This document shows, in pieces, positions 21,454 through 34,900 of a stretch of 64,000 nt of DNA (positions are counted from its first letter, which is position 1; every line of letters starts with the position of its first letter). Under the pieces are notes generated by a model, which made no database searches, was not told the DNA's origin, and saw only the letters and a list, made by a program, of their open reading frames with translations. Made by a program: the position numbers and the translations under genes. The stretch is from Apiospora phragmitis (lineage: Eukaryota > Ascomycota > Sordariomycetes > Amphisphaeriales > Apiosporaceae): assembly GCA_038363925.1 (NCBI GenBank), contig JAQQWL010000013.1, forward strand, positions 1 through 64,000, given 5' to 3'.

Positions 21454-22775
21454 TCAAAGTTTCTGCACGCTTAGCACGACTTCAACATCTCGCTCAGGAC
21501 CCATAGCCGCCGCCGACGGCGTGTTCCGGTCGACGCCGGGCATCATCGTGCCCTCGGCGCCGCCGACGAGCTCGAGGTAGAAGCGGCGCAGGGTCTCGGC
21601 GACGAAGAGGTAGATCTCGCGCTGCGCGAAGAGGCGGCCGGGGCAGTACGTGTGCCCGCCGCCGAAAGGGGCGTACCCCTTCCGGCGGGCCAGGCTTTTG
21701 TCGTCGAGGAAGCGAGCGGGGCGGAACGCGCCGGCGTCCCCGCCGAACAGCTCGCGGTTCAGGTGGAACTGCCGGAAGGTCGCCATCACCTGGTCCCCGA
21801 CCGAGACGCGCTTGCCGCCCACGGCGCACGCCCGCGTCGCCTTCCGGATCGCCGACGCCGTGTTGTACAGCCACATCGTCTCGTGCCAGATGGCGTCAAG
21901 CTGCGGGCAGTCGCACAGTAGCAGGCCCATGTCGGGCTCGGCCGAGGGGCCCTGGGTGAGGTAGGCCGCGTCAATCTCCTCTCGGACCTTTTCCATGTAG
22001 GCCGGGTCGTGGGTGAGGTGCGCAAGAATCCAGAAGCCCACCCTGTGGGCATTGTTGTTGATACTGGTGTGCGGCCAAGTCAAGTCAGTCGGCAGGTCGG
22101 GTTTCATGATAGCAGCGGTCACCTCAATGTCCCGCCCAATAGAACTCGGTAGTTGACTTAGGCCCAAACGAAGACCATGACAAACGCCGCAATATCGTGC
22201 TGATCCACCCCTAGATACCCGAGCTCGCTGGTTATGGTTTTGAATATCCCCTCCATGTCGACACGCTCACGATCGGGAAGTTCCAGATACTTGACCAACG
22301 CCTCGATCCCTTTGTTCTTCCCGCGGTGCGATCTGCGGGCAATAAATGGCGGCAGGCGGTAAAATATCTTCCAGCTCTCCGTCTCGAACTCTTGATAATG
22401 GTGCAAGAAGTCCGGGGCCAGTTCTAACAGTCCCCGCCCGAAGAAGGTCACCGTACTGCAGTAGGAGACCGTGTACTGACAGAACCGCGCAAGGGACACG
22501 GTCTTCGTCGCCGCTGCCTTTGAGCGCGTCTCTTCCGAGGCCGTTAGAACGTAGGTTGCCGACAGGTTGCCCCATGCCAGGGTCTCGCGCAGGCAGCCGT
22601 GGTATTTGGCCTGCAGCTTCCACAGGGTGTCGGGCGCGAGGAGGCTCGCGGCGAACCAGTCGCGCTCTAGGTCCATGTAGACCTTGTTGTGCGGGTTTTT
22701 CTGAATGAGCAGCGACTTTGCTTGGGCTTCGTCGCCTTACTTATGCCGAACGCCCCCAGCGTCTGATTGTATTCG
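21454..22775 (-). pseudogene. Cytochrome P450 (CYP7/CYP8-like group), 5'-truncated
   Basis: The heme-binding loop FGGGHTYCPGRLFAQREI lies near 21660, and the upstream IWHETMWLYNTASAIRKAT segment is the ExxR-region equivalent of this prostacyclin-synthase-like group. The I-helix area reads FVMVFVWA, then INNNAHRVGFWILAHLTHDP after an intron. The 5' splice site of that intron looks damaged, because TGGGCCTAAGTC lacks the GT. Sequence resembling family members continues upstream to MNEYNQTLGAFGIS (start at 22775) with one frame break at about 22737. About the first 100 residues, including the membrane anchor, are absent. The gene stops where the AT-rich transposon block begins. It is probably non-functional. 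GC content is much higher than its surroundings. Confidence 0.75.
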
Positions 22776-22851
22776 TTCATGATCAAGGAGCTATCATTAT
22801 GGATTCATATCTCCTGTATGCAACCTTTTTGCGCCCCTAGCTATTTCCCTG

Positions 22852-23136
22852 ATGATTTATTCGAAGTACCACAAGCATCTCTACGCATTAATATTGAGAT
22901 ACAGGTACTATTTGAAACTACTATGGATATCTCTTATTATAACTGAGGTACTCGCTATTAGCACCTTGATGCTGGCAAACGCTATTCTAACTTTATTCCT
23001 ACCCCGACTGACGGACGAGAGTCGGGCAACTATATCGATTAAACTTTCCTTGGTCTATTTACTCCCGGTATTCTTGGGAGCAGGTTATCCCCTATTCTAC
23101 TATGTAGAGCTTAGGGCATTAAAGGCGTTGTTATAG
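22852..23136 (+). CDS. Short hydrophobic open frame, unrecognised
   Basis: A 94-residue frame with two probable membrane segments (LWISLIITEVLAISTLMLANAI and LVYLLPVFLGAGYPLFYYVE). It has no family that I recognise and stands alone next to the transposon block. Codon use is AT-rich. It may be a relic of a membrane protein or a chance frame in RIP-softened DNA. Confidence 0.2.
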   Translation: MIYSKYHKHLYALILRYRYYLKLLWISLIITEVLAISTLMLANAILTLFLPRLTDESRATISIKLSLVYLLPVFLGAGYPLFYYVELRALKALL

Positions 23137-24058
23137 AGGGTTAAGTAGATAATTATATTAATAAAATTAAATATTAATCTGCGCGTTATAGTAAACTAGA
23201 AAGTCGTGCTAAGTAAAACGTTAGGAATAATTTCGAAATTATCGTAATAATTAATATTCACGGCTTCGGGTTATTATTTAAGCTAAAGCACCCCTTCACG
23301 GGCCACCTCGTTACGAGCCACTGCGTTTTACCTTACGAACGCATTTTTTTATTATATATTTTAATTAAAAAACTTTTTAATTTAATTATTACTTTTTATT
23401 TTTTGAAGTTATTATTACTTTTATTTTTTTCGCTTATTTTTATTCTTTATAATAATATTTTCGTTTAATATTTAAAAGCGTGTATAAACTACCGTGCGTA
23501 ATATAAAGCTCGGAGTAGTTACTCGCGAATCCGCTTATAAATAGTTAGCTTTTTAATTATATATTTAACGCCGTCTCGCCGGTATACTTATTAGAAATAA
23601 GTTTAATAAAGACTAGTAAATTTTATTACTATTTTTAAAAAACGAATTAATATATTAAGCCGTTAATTAAGCTAGGTTAAGCTTCGCGTTAACGCTAGTT
23701 AAGTTTAAGTTTATAGCTTAGCGGATATTAAACGCCTCCGGGGCCTCTTATATTTTAAAATAACGATAGTATACTCGTTTTTTAATTAAAACTAAGTCCG
23801 TTAAAATCGTAAGGTCGAAAATAATTAATTATAGCTGGGTTAATAAAGCTATAATAATAAATATTAACGTTTTTTTTAATAAACTTAATACTTTAAAGCT
23901 GGTTAATATCCTTTTTAAACGCTTTTATAATATTATCGAAATAAGTATCGGTTAAGGCGTTAGCGGTGACTATTAAGTAATTACCGAAGCTATTAATTAT
24001 TTAGTTTTAAAGAAAGACGTCGAAAAAAGGGAATAAATTATTACCCTAGAGTGGATAG

Positions 24059-24767
24059 GTGTGACAACCCGACCTAACCATGCGGCTAGGACCCCACCCG
24101 CCGGGACGGAACTACTATACCCCGACTAAGCTACGACGTTATAACTATTAACCGTATTACTAATTATATTAATATAAACTCCCTTATATTATAGAAGCGC
24201 GTATATATAATTACGAGGGCACCTTAAATAGCGAAGGGATGGACCCGACTTAAAAAAGTAGCTAGAAAGGAATTACGTAACGAGGAGCGACGAGATTATA
24301 ACGCCTTTAAGTAAGAAAAAGATCACCGTGATCTAAGGGATAGATCACCGTGAGCTAATAACAGGATCACCGTGATCCAAAAGATAGATCACCGTAAGCT
24401 AGCAATAAGATCATTATAAGCTAATAACGGATCATCGTAAATTAATAAGCGATTTAACGGATTAATAAAAAAAGGATTAAATATATAACGATAAATATTT
24501 TTTATATATTTTATATAAATAATTTTTATTTTAATAATTAATTTAAATATTAATTTTAATTTATTAATAAAATGAATAATTTTAATAAAATTATTACGAA
24601 TACCTCTAAATTTATATACTTTAATTACTTTCGTTTTTATTAATTATTACTTATTATATTAATAAAAGCGACTTTTATCGCACGTTTAAATACTCTCTCG
24701 TATTATTAATATAAACCTTAATACGTTTTATTCAGTTTTTTTTAAAACTTAAATAGCGTTCGTTATA
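24059..24767 (+). repeat. 5' LTR of Gypsy-1
   Basis: 709 bp, from TGTGACAACCCGACC to GCGTTCGTTATA. The final A of a standard TG...CA terminus is kept, while the C before it now reads T, as expected of RIP. The G/C-rich first 60 bases are better preserved than the rest. It includes a palindrome array at 24321-24440. Confidence 0.85.
24321..24440. repeat. Tandem palindrome array in the Gypsy LTR
   Basis: Five or more copies of GATCACCGTGATC or its derivatives (GATCACCGTGAGC, GATCATTATAAGC, GATCATCGTAAAT) occur about every 21-24 bases. The same array occurs in the other LTRs (30915-31040 and, reversed, 31530-31610 and 38100-38180). Copies nearer the 3' side are more degraded. The position in the LTR would suit transcription-factor binding or an RNA structure. 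Neither is shown. Confidence 0.65.
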
Positions 24768-27240
24768 TTTTAATTACTTTTATTCTTACGAATTATTACT
24801 TAAACCTTTAAATAATAGTACTATAAGAACTATATTTATACCTAGCCTTAATAACACTATCCGATAAAAAAAGACTCTTATCGCCACCCTTAACACCTCC
24901 TAACAGGACCTTGTTATAAACGTTAATAATAATGATAATAATAACGAACCTATATAATAAGCGCTAATTAAATAAAAAAGCGCTAATTATTAATATTATT
25001 ACGTTAAACTCGAGAAAGAGCGTAACGAGCTCTTAGTTAAGGACACCTTAAAATAAATATTTTATAATATCGATAAGCTATACGAAAAAGTGCGCCTCTT
25101 TTATATAATTATTAATATTATTTAAACCCTTATTATATTAAAAAAAGGTATAAAGATTAATATATTAATACTTTTTAATAAAATAAACGGAAACTTCTAA
25201 AACTTTTTTATTTAAATTAAAGCCTATTAACGATTTTATAAAAAGATATTTTAAAACTTTACCTAACGAGTTATTTATACTACCTCGTTTTTTAAAAATA
25301 AAGTACTCGCTTAATTCGAACCTTACTTAAACAAAGTTATAAAAAATAATTAATAAGTTAAACTATACCGTATAAAGGTATAATATATTTTCGAAAATTA
25401 TAACGGTTTTAAATAAGCTTTTAAATCATTTTTTTAAAACCTCGATAAAAAGCGGCAGGCGGAGAGGGAACTTAAAACCTTTAAGTAAAAAGGATTAACC
25501 GTTTTTTATATAACCGAGTTCCAATATATTATAACTCGATTAAACTATACCGAAGCTATAAAAATTATAATATATTACCGAGAATTAAAAGATAATATTA
25601 AAAACAAACTTAGCCGGCTCGACGCCCCTAATAACTTCTTCTCGTATATAAAACTTATTATTAAGATCGATACCCGTATATATAAGCGACGCCGCGAAAA
25701 ATAAGGCAAACTTTAATAATAAACTAATTAAACTTAAACTAACACGAGGTAACTATATTAATATAATTATATACCGCCTAAAAATATTACAACGTATAGC
25801 TATTATAATAAGCCTATAAACCTCGACATTATTAAATATAATAAATAAAATAAAAAATTACGCGATATTTATTATAATTATTAAAAACTAAGATATTACG
25901 CTTAAAAATATTAAATATTAAAAAATGATTTTTAACGAGTTTTAAAAAAATAATATATTAACGTTATTAAAATAAAAAACGCCTTTATAATAATTATTAA
26001 AAATAATAACGTTATTATTAAATACGGCAGTTTATTCTAAATAACTTATTATAATAATAGGTATACCTCTTATTTAATAAATAAAAAAAATCTAAACGTT
26101 GATCCTAAATAAACGACGCGTATACCTATTAGTATAAAAAAACCCACGGTATTTACAATAATACTATTTAAAAAAACGAGATTAAAAAGAGTGTTTCGAG
26201 GATTAATACCTTAAATACGCTTAGGAAAAATTACGAACCTATAAACGTTTAAAAAAAACGCTTAATATTTTTAAGACGTATAAATATATACTTAATAAAA
26301 AAACCCCTTTATTATATTAAAGAATTTATAAAGCGTTTATAAATTATTACGAACTTAATAAATTTTCGAATTATTAAAAAAACCCGAATTTTAAATATTA
26401 AAAATAATATTTTATACGGGGAAAAGTATAGAAACACTTTTATTAATATATTAAAAAATACTTTATAAAAAACGAAAAGAACGATAACAACGATACAAAG
26501 ATCGATCGTAAAAAATTATTACTTACTTATAGGAGTAATATCCGGGAAATAAACGCCGCCTATTATAAAAAGATAATGATAAGCGGACTAAAATAGGTCC
26601 CTATATTAAATAATAAATAATCGAGCTATTTATAAATATATTATATTAATATTAAATATAAAAAGAGTTTATATTAAAGCGTTACTTAATAGCGAAATAT
26701 AAAGAAATTATATTTTATTATAAATTATTAATTACTTTAAATTCGAATAATAATAAAAAACGCCCTATACCGATTTAAAACCGTCGATAAAGGACTTATA
26801 ACTTATAACGATAAAAAAGTACGGAAAAAAATCGCGAACCTTTTAATTAATATTAAAAAACGTTATAAATAAATCACATGTAATATTACAAACGTCGCAA
26901 GATATAATATAATTTTAAAAATACCTTAATTACAGGTAAATAATTTTAAAATTAATTAAAAAATAAGCTAATTTTAATAAAATATATTAAAAAAGGTTTA
27001 ATTAATAAATAACGGTTTAAAAAACGACCCTTTAATAAATTTAAAGTATTTAAAATATATATTATTATTAAAAAACTTAAATTAAACGTTATAATAACTA
27101 TATTAAAAAAGTACCGGTAATTCGAAGCTTTTTTTAATAAAAAATTAAAAATAAGTTTACCGCTTTATATACGGTAAAATTATAAAATACCTTTTAAAAA
27201 TAAAAAAGAACCCCTATTTATACCTATATATAAACTTAAC

Positions 27241-27800
27241 CAGGAGCACGAACAAGCCCTAAAGGAGTACATCACGGAAAATCTCAAGAAAAGAGTTATC
27301 CTACCATCCATATCATTAGCAGGCTTCCCCATCCTCTTCGTTCCAAAAAAAAGCAAGGATAAGAAACCTAAATAGTATATATATATTAATTATTAAAAGC
27401 TTAACGAAATCACTATTAAAAACCGGTACCCCTTATTTATAATTAGTAATTTATAAAATAAATTACTATACGTTAAAATCTTTATAATATTCAACCTTTT
27501 TAATATATATAACCTAATCCGAATTAAGAAAAAAAAAAAATAAAAAACCGCGTTCCGAACTAAGTATAACTATTTCGAATATTAAGCTATACCGTTTAAT
27601 TTAATTAATATATTAACTAACTTTTAATCTATAATTAATTATATTTTATAAAAATACCTCGATAAATTCGTTATAATATACCTCGACGACATCCTTATCT
27701 ATTTCGAAAACGACGAGTAGCACCGAGAGCATATAAAGCTAATATTTTAAAAGCTACAAAATACTAACCTACTAATTAATTTAAAAAAGAGCGAATTTTA
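27241..27800 (+). pseudogene. Reverse transcriptase relic of Gypsy-1 with a well-preserved patch
   Basis: The first 130 bases keep normal composition and read HEQALKEYITENLKKRV then LAGFPILFVPKKSKD, the classic start of a Ty3/Gypsy reverse transcriptase. From 27373 the sequence falls abruptly into stop-rich TpA sequence. The active-site YLDD is nonetheless intact at 27679-27690. No product is possible. The patch is unusual because RIP normally degrades a repeat along its whole length. Confidence 0.75.
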
Positions 27801-30654
27801 TTAACGATCCGTCACCTTCGTAAAATATATAATATCCCCGGGCGAAATCTGAATAAAACCTTCGAAAATTTTAGTAATTAAAGAGTAACCTACGCCTATA
27901 AACGCTATAAAAGTTAAATTTTTCTTAAAACTAACTAATTATTACTAGATTTTCGTTCCCGGATTTAACAGGATAGCGATACCTTTAACGAACCTAATAA
28001 AAAAGGACGAATTATTTTAATAAATAGAAAAAAAAGATAAAGCCTTCTATAATATTAAAAAACGAATCCTTAACAAATTAATACTTCGCGTAATAAACCC
28101 GTTTAAACCTTTTAAAATCGAAACCGACGTATTAAACTACGCGATTAAAGGATAACTTAATTAATAAAATAATAACGGAAAATCACACCTAATCGCATTC
28201 TTTTTAAAAAAACTTAATAAACTAGAGCTTAATTATTAAATTTATAATAAAGAGTTAATAGCTATTATTAAAGCTTATAAAAAATAGAAACATTATTTTA
28301 ACGAAATAAAAGAACTAATTAAAGTTTATACCGATTATAAAAACTTTATAATATTTATTATTATTAAAGAGTTAAATAAACGATAAATATAATAGTTTAA
28401 ATTCCTTTCGGGATTTAACTTCACTATTATTTACTAAAAGAATAGCGAGAACGGTCGCGCCGACGCGTTAAGTCGACAACCGGATTATTAAGAAAAAATC
28501 CCGCCCGAAACGCAAATAATTCTTACCTACGATTAAAACGGTAACCTCGTATTTTTAAAATAATTAAACGTTACGAACTATATTTAATATAACGATAAAT
28601 AAATTACTAAGTTCTAATAATTTAGCTAAAACTTCGACCTCGCGAATTATTTTAAAGATTACTTCGAAAACTATAACGGCCTCACCTTTTAATAAAATAA
28701 GATTTATATCCTTAAATAATATCGCGAAGACTTTATTAAAAAATTTTACGAACACCCTATATACAAACATTAAAAAATATTTAAAACCTAGAAAAGGATT
28801 ATTAAATAATTCGATTATAAAAACCTTAAGCTAATTATAACTAAGGTAATTAATAAATATAACCTCTATAATAAAACAAAAGCTACCCGACACCGGCCGT
28901 ATAGAGAGCTATAGCTAATCCTACTACTAGACAGAGTATAAAAAACTATTACACTTAATTTCGTTATTAAGCTACCCCTATTAAAAGAACCCCTAACTAA
29001 AATCGATTACGACAACATCCTAATAATTACGAATAAATTTATAAAATATACCTACTTTCTACCGTATAAAGAATCTAACGGTACTAACAACCTAGCATAT
29101 ACGTTCCTCCGAACAATCGTTAGCTAGCACGGGCTGCCTAAAACAATTATTTCCGATAAAAATAAATTATTTACTACTAAATTCTAAAAGTTACTTATAA
29201 CATAACTTAAAATCAAGTATAAACTATCCACGGCTTACCACCCCTAAACGAATAAATAAACCGAGCGGATAAATTAAACTCTAAAATAATATTTACGTTA
29301 CTATATTAATTATAAATAAAATAATTAAATATAATTATTACTTATAACTTAATTTATTTATAATAGCGTAAATAACGAAGCTACGGGTATCTTATTATTT
29401 TAAATAAATTACGAGTACGACCTAGAAATTATGAAAAAACTTTTAAAAAAAGAATTAATACTAATCGCGACTATATAAATTAAAAAATTAAAAGAACTCT
29501 AAATTATACTATAATAAAACCTTACTTTCTTCTAATAATAAATAAAAAGATACGCCGATTAAACAAGATTAAAAAGATTAACCTTTAAAAAAAGAAAAAA
29601 AGTCTACCTCTTATAATAAAATATTAAAATAAAATAATTAAGCGATAAATTAAATTTTAAAAGAATAAAATTATTTAAAATCGTAAAAACTATTTTAAAA
29701 ACTAATTATTAATTATTACTATTTAAAATAATACGGATACACCTTATATTTAATATTTTATTACTCGAACCAACTGCTAAAAAAACCTTAATCGATACAT
29801 AACTAAAGGTTAAAACGGATTAATACGAATACGAAATTAATAAAATTATTAATAAAAAAAAATTAAAGCTTTTAATACCTCGTCTAATAAAAAGGTTACC
29901 TATTAAAAAATAATATTTAAAAATTTAAAAAACACTTAATAAACGCCGCGAAAGAACTTTAAAAGTTTAAAAAGAGACCTCCTCTACAAGAACTAACGGG
30001 CTAGCCTTAAAGAAATCGGTTAAACTAAGGGACGATTAATTAATATTCCCGGAAATATCTAAAGAACGCAGGTTATTAAAAACGAAGCTCTCTTAATCGC
30101 TAATCGAGGAGGAAATACCGTCCTCCTTATCCAGCTCCTATATCTCCCGACGAAACGCCTCCGAACGCTTTTCTATCACAACCTTTTTTATACAATAAAA
30201 GTAGGCTAAATAACCTAAGGCGGTAGATAGCTACGTTTATAAAAAAAATAAAGCCTTTTTTACGTCCGACTCCTCCGCTTCTAACTTTTTTTATTAAGTA
30301 GTTAGCTTTATTAAAGCCGATATAATAAAAGTGCTATTATATGAGCGACCGATCCGAATATACTCCGAATAACGAAACGACTTCTCGTTTATACAATAAA
30401 CTAAGTTCTAACGAAAATAATAATTATAAAATATACTAATTAAGTTATCCGTAAATTTTATATTAATAATAAAAGCTAAACGTATAATAGTTTTTTTAAA
30501 CCGAGATTTTTTAATATAATTAATTATAATAAATAAATATTATAATAAAAAAGTAATAAAAAAAAAGAACCTATTATAACCTAATAATATAAGTAGTTAA
30601 AGTATTTATAAAATCGATATTTTAAAAATAAAATAATTAAAAAAAGGAGGATAA

Positions 30655-31218
30655 TATAATAACCCGACCTAATTATACGGCTAAAACCCCACCCGCCAGG
30701 ACGGAATTACTATACCCCGACCAGTTTATAACGTTATAATTATTAACCGTATTATTAATTATATTAATATAAACTCCCCTATATTATAAAAACGCGTATA
30801 TATAATTATAAGGGCACCTTAAATAGTAAAGGGATAGACCCGACCCGGGAAAATAACTAGAAAGGAATTACGTAACGAGGAGCGACGAAATCATAACGCC
30901 CCTAAATAAAAAAAGATCACCGTGATCTAAAGGATAGATTACCGTGAGCTAGTAATAGGATCACCGTGATTTAAAAAAAAGATCACCGTGAGCTAGTAAT
31001 AAAATTATTATAAATTAATAACGGATTATCGTAAACTAATAGGCGATCTAACGGATTAATAAAAAAAGGATTAAATATATAACGATAAACGTTTTTTATA
31101 TATTTTATATAAATATTCTTTATTTTAATAATTAATTTAAATATTAATCTTAATTTATTAATAAAATAAATGGCTTTAATAAAATTATTATAAATACCTT
31201 TAAATTTATATACCTTAA
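30655..31218 (+). repeat. 3' LTR of Gypsy-1, first part
   Basis: It matches 24059-24620 and begins TATAATAACCCGACC (RIP-altered). It stops at the target duplication CTTAA (31214-31218), where Gypsy-2 was inserted. The LTR resumes at 38484. Confidence 0.82.
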
Positions 31219-31901
31219 TATAACGAACGCTATCTAAGTTTTAAAAAAAACCTAGTAAGACGTACTAAGGTTTATATTAGTAATATAAGAGAGTATCCGA
31301 ACGTGCGATAAAAGTCGCTTTTATCGATATAATGGGTAATAACTTATAGGAACGAAAATAATTAAGGTACGTAAATTTAGGGGTATTTATAATAGTTTTA
31401 TTAAGTTTATTTATTTTATTAATAAATTAAAATTAATATTTAAATTAATTATTAAAATAAAAAGTATTTATATAAAATATATAAAGAATATTTATTATTA
31501 TATATTTAATCTTTTTTTATTAATTTATTAAAACGTTCGCTAGCTTATAATAATCCCGTTATTAGCTTACGGTAATCTATCCCTTAGATTATAGTGATTT
31601 ATTTTAGTGGCTTATTTAGGGGCGTTGTGATCCCGTCGCTCCTAGCTTATTTATTAGAGCGGTGGTTTAGTCGCTTCTTGTCCCGTAGCTTTTTCTTAGT
31701 TGCTTTCCCGGGTTAGGTCTATTCTTTTACTATTTAGGATATTTTCGTAATTATGTTTACGCGTTTTTATAATATAAGAGAGTTTATATTAATATAGCTA
31801 GTAGTACGGTTAGTAATTATAATATTATAACCTGGTCGGGGTATAATAGTTCTGTTCCGGCGGGTAGGGTTTTAGCCGTATAATTAGGTTAGGTTATAAT
31901 A
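31219..31901 (-). repeat. 3' LTR of Gypsy-2
   Basis: 683 bp. It runs, on the minus strand, from a RIP-altered TATTATAACC start at 31901 to GCGTTCGTTATA at 31219. Confidence 0.8.
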
Positions 31902-34900
31902 CTATCCTCTTTTTTTTAACCGCTTTATCTTTAAAGTATCGATTTTATAAATATCTTAATTATTTATATTATTAAGTTATAGTAGGTTTTTTTTCTTTAT
32001 TATTTTTTATTATAATATTTATTTATTACAATTAGTCGTATTAAAAAATCTCGGTTTAAAAAAACTATCGCGCGTTTAGCTTTTACCGCTAACGTGGAAT
32101 CCACGGTTAACTTAATTAGTATACTTTATACTCGTTATTTTCGTTAGAACTTAGCTTATTATATAAACGAGAAATCGTTTCGTTATTCGGAATATATTCG
32201 GGTTAATTATTCTTATAATAATACCTTTATTATATCGGCTTTGACGAAGTTAGCTACTTAATAAAAAAAGCTGGAGGCGGAAAAGTTAGATGTAAAAGAG
32301 ATTTTATTCCTTTTATAGATATAGTTATTTACCGCCTTAGGTTGTTTAGCCCGTTTTCGTTGTATAAAAAAGGTTGTAGTGGAAAAGCGTTCGGAGGCGT
32401 TTTATTAAAGAATATAGGAGTTAAACGAGGAAGATAATATTTCTTTCTCGATTATTAATTAAAAGAACTTTATTTTTAATAACCTATATTCTTTAGGTGT
32501 TTTTAAAGATATTAATTGGTCGTTTCTTGGTTTAATAGGTTTCCTCGAGCCTAGGCCGTCGATCTCCGCGGGGGAAGCTCCTCTTTAAACTTTTAAAGTT
32601 TCTTCGCGGCGTTTGCTAGGTGTTTCTTAGGTTTTTAGGTGTTATTTTTTAATAGATAGCTTTTTTATTAAACGAGGTATTAAAAGCTTTATCTTTTTTT
32701 TTTATTAATAATTTTACCGATTTCGTACTCGTATTAATTTATTTCGACTTCTAGTTATATATCGATTAAGGTTTTTTCGGCCGCTGGCTCGAGTAACGAA
32801 ATATAAAATATAGGGTGTATCTATATTGTTTTAAATAATAATAATTAATAGTTAGTTTTTAAAATAATTTCTACGATTTTAAATAGTTCGATCTTTTTAA
32901 AATTTAATTTATTACTTGGTCGTTTAGTTTTAATATTTCGTCGTAAGAGGTAGACTTTTTCTCTTTTTTTAAAGGTTGGTCCTTTTAACTTTATTTAGTC
33001 GGCGTATCCTTTTATTTATTATTAAAAGAAGGTAAGGTCTTATTATAGCGTAATTTAGAATTTTTTTAGTTTTTTAATTTAAATAGTCGCGATTAGTATT
33101 AGCTCTTTTTTTATTAATTTTCGAATAATTTTTAAATTATATCCGTAATTTATTCGAAATAGTAATATATGTGTAGCTTCGTTATCCGCGTTATTATAAG
33201 CGAATTAAGTTATTAGTAATAATTGTATTTAATTATTTTGTTTATAATTAATATAGTAGCGTAGGTACTGCTTTAGGGTTTAGTTTATTCGTTCGGTTTA
33301 TCCGTTCGTTTGAGGGTGGTAAGCTGTGGACAGCTTGTGTTTAACGCCGAGTTGTGCCATTAGGGATTTCTTGGATGAAGTCTTCGCGGTACTGCTCAGG
33401 GATATGGATCTTGTCTCGGTAAAAGGCGAGACCGTCATGGTTTTCGAAGTGATCCCTAGGGTAATTCACGGGGTCGAGGTTTTAGCTAAATTATCGGAAC
33501 TTAGTAACCTATTCGTTATTATATTAGACATGGTTTGTAACGTTTAGTTATTTTGAAGGTGCGAGGTTACCGTCTTGGTTATAGGTGAGGATTGTTTACG
33601 TCTTGGGCGGAACCTCTTTTTATAGTCCGGTCGTCGGCTTAACGTATCGGCGCGACCGTTCTCGTTACCCTTCCGGTAGATAATAGTGAGGTTAAATCTT
33701 AAAAGGAATTTAAACTATTATATTTATTATTTATTTAATTCTTTAATAATAATAAATATTATAAGGTTTTTATAATCGGTATAAATTTTAATTAGTTTTA
33801 TTATTTTATTAAAACAATATTTTTATTTTTTATAAGTTTTAATAATAATTATTAATTCTTTATTATAAATTTAGTAATTTAATTCTAGTTTATTAAGTTT
33901 TTTTAAAAAAAAATACGATAAGGTGCGACTTTCCGTTATTATTTCGTTAATTTAATTACTTTCTAATTATATAGTTTAATACGTCGGTTTTAATTTTAAA
34001 GGGTTTGGACAGGTCTATTATGTAAAGTATTAGTTTATTAAAAATTCGTTCTTTAATATTATAAAAGGCCTCGTTTTTTTTTCCGTTTATTAAAATAGTT
34101 CGTTTTTTTTATTAAGTTTATTAAAGGTGTTATTATTTTATTAAATCCGGGGATAAAAATCCGGTAATAATTAATTAATTTTAAAAAAGATTTAATTTTT
34201 ATAGCGCTTATAAGCGTAAGGTATTCTCTAATTATTAAGATTTTTAAAGGTTTTATTCGGATTTCGCCCGGGGATATTATATATTTTACGAAGGTGACGG
34301 ATCGTTAATAGAATTCGCTTTTTTTTAAGTTAATTATTAGGTTAATATTTTATAGCTTTTAAAATATTAGTTTTATATATTTTCGGTATTATTTATTATT
34401 TTCGGAATAAATAAGGATGTTATTAAGGTATATTATAATAAATTTATCGAGGTATTTTTATAAAATATAGTTAATTATAATTTAAAAACTAGTTAATATA
34501 TTAATTAAATTAAACGGTATAGCTTAATATTCGAAATAGTTATATTTAATCCGGAACGCGGTTTTCTACTCCTTTTCTTTTTTAATTCGGATTAAGTTAT
34601 ATATATTAAAAAGGTCGAGTATTATAAAGATTTTAATGTATAATAATTTATTTTATAAATCGCTAATTAAAGGTAAGGGGTATCGGTTTTTAATAATAAT
34701 TTCGTTAAGCTTTTAATAATTAATATATATACGCTATTTAGGTTTCCCGTCCTTGCTCTTTTTTAGGACGAAGAGGATAGGGAAGCCTGCTGGTAATATA
34801 AATAGTCGGATAACTCTTTTTTCGAGATTTTCCGTAATATATTTTTTTAAGGCTTGTTCATATTTCTAATTAAGTTTATATATAGGTATAAATAGGGTTT

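Noticed and set aside
33326..33547. 73-residue open frame in Gypsy-2
   Set aside because: It runs antisense to the pol relic in a low-RIP patch. The matching antisense frame occurs at 28770-28564 in Gypsy-1, so it is a by-product of the element, not a gene.
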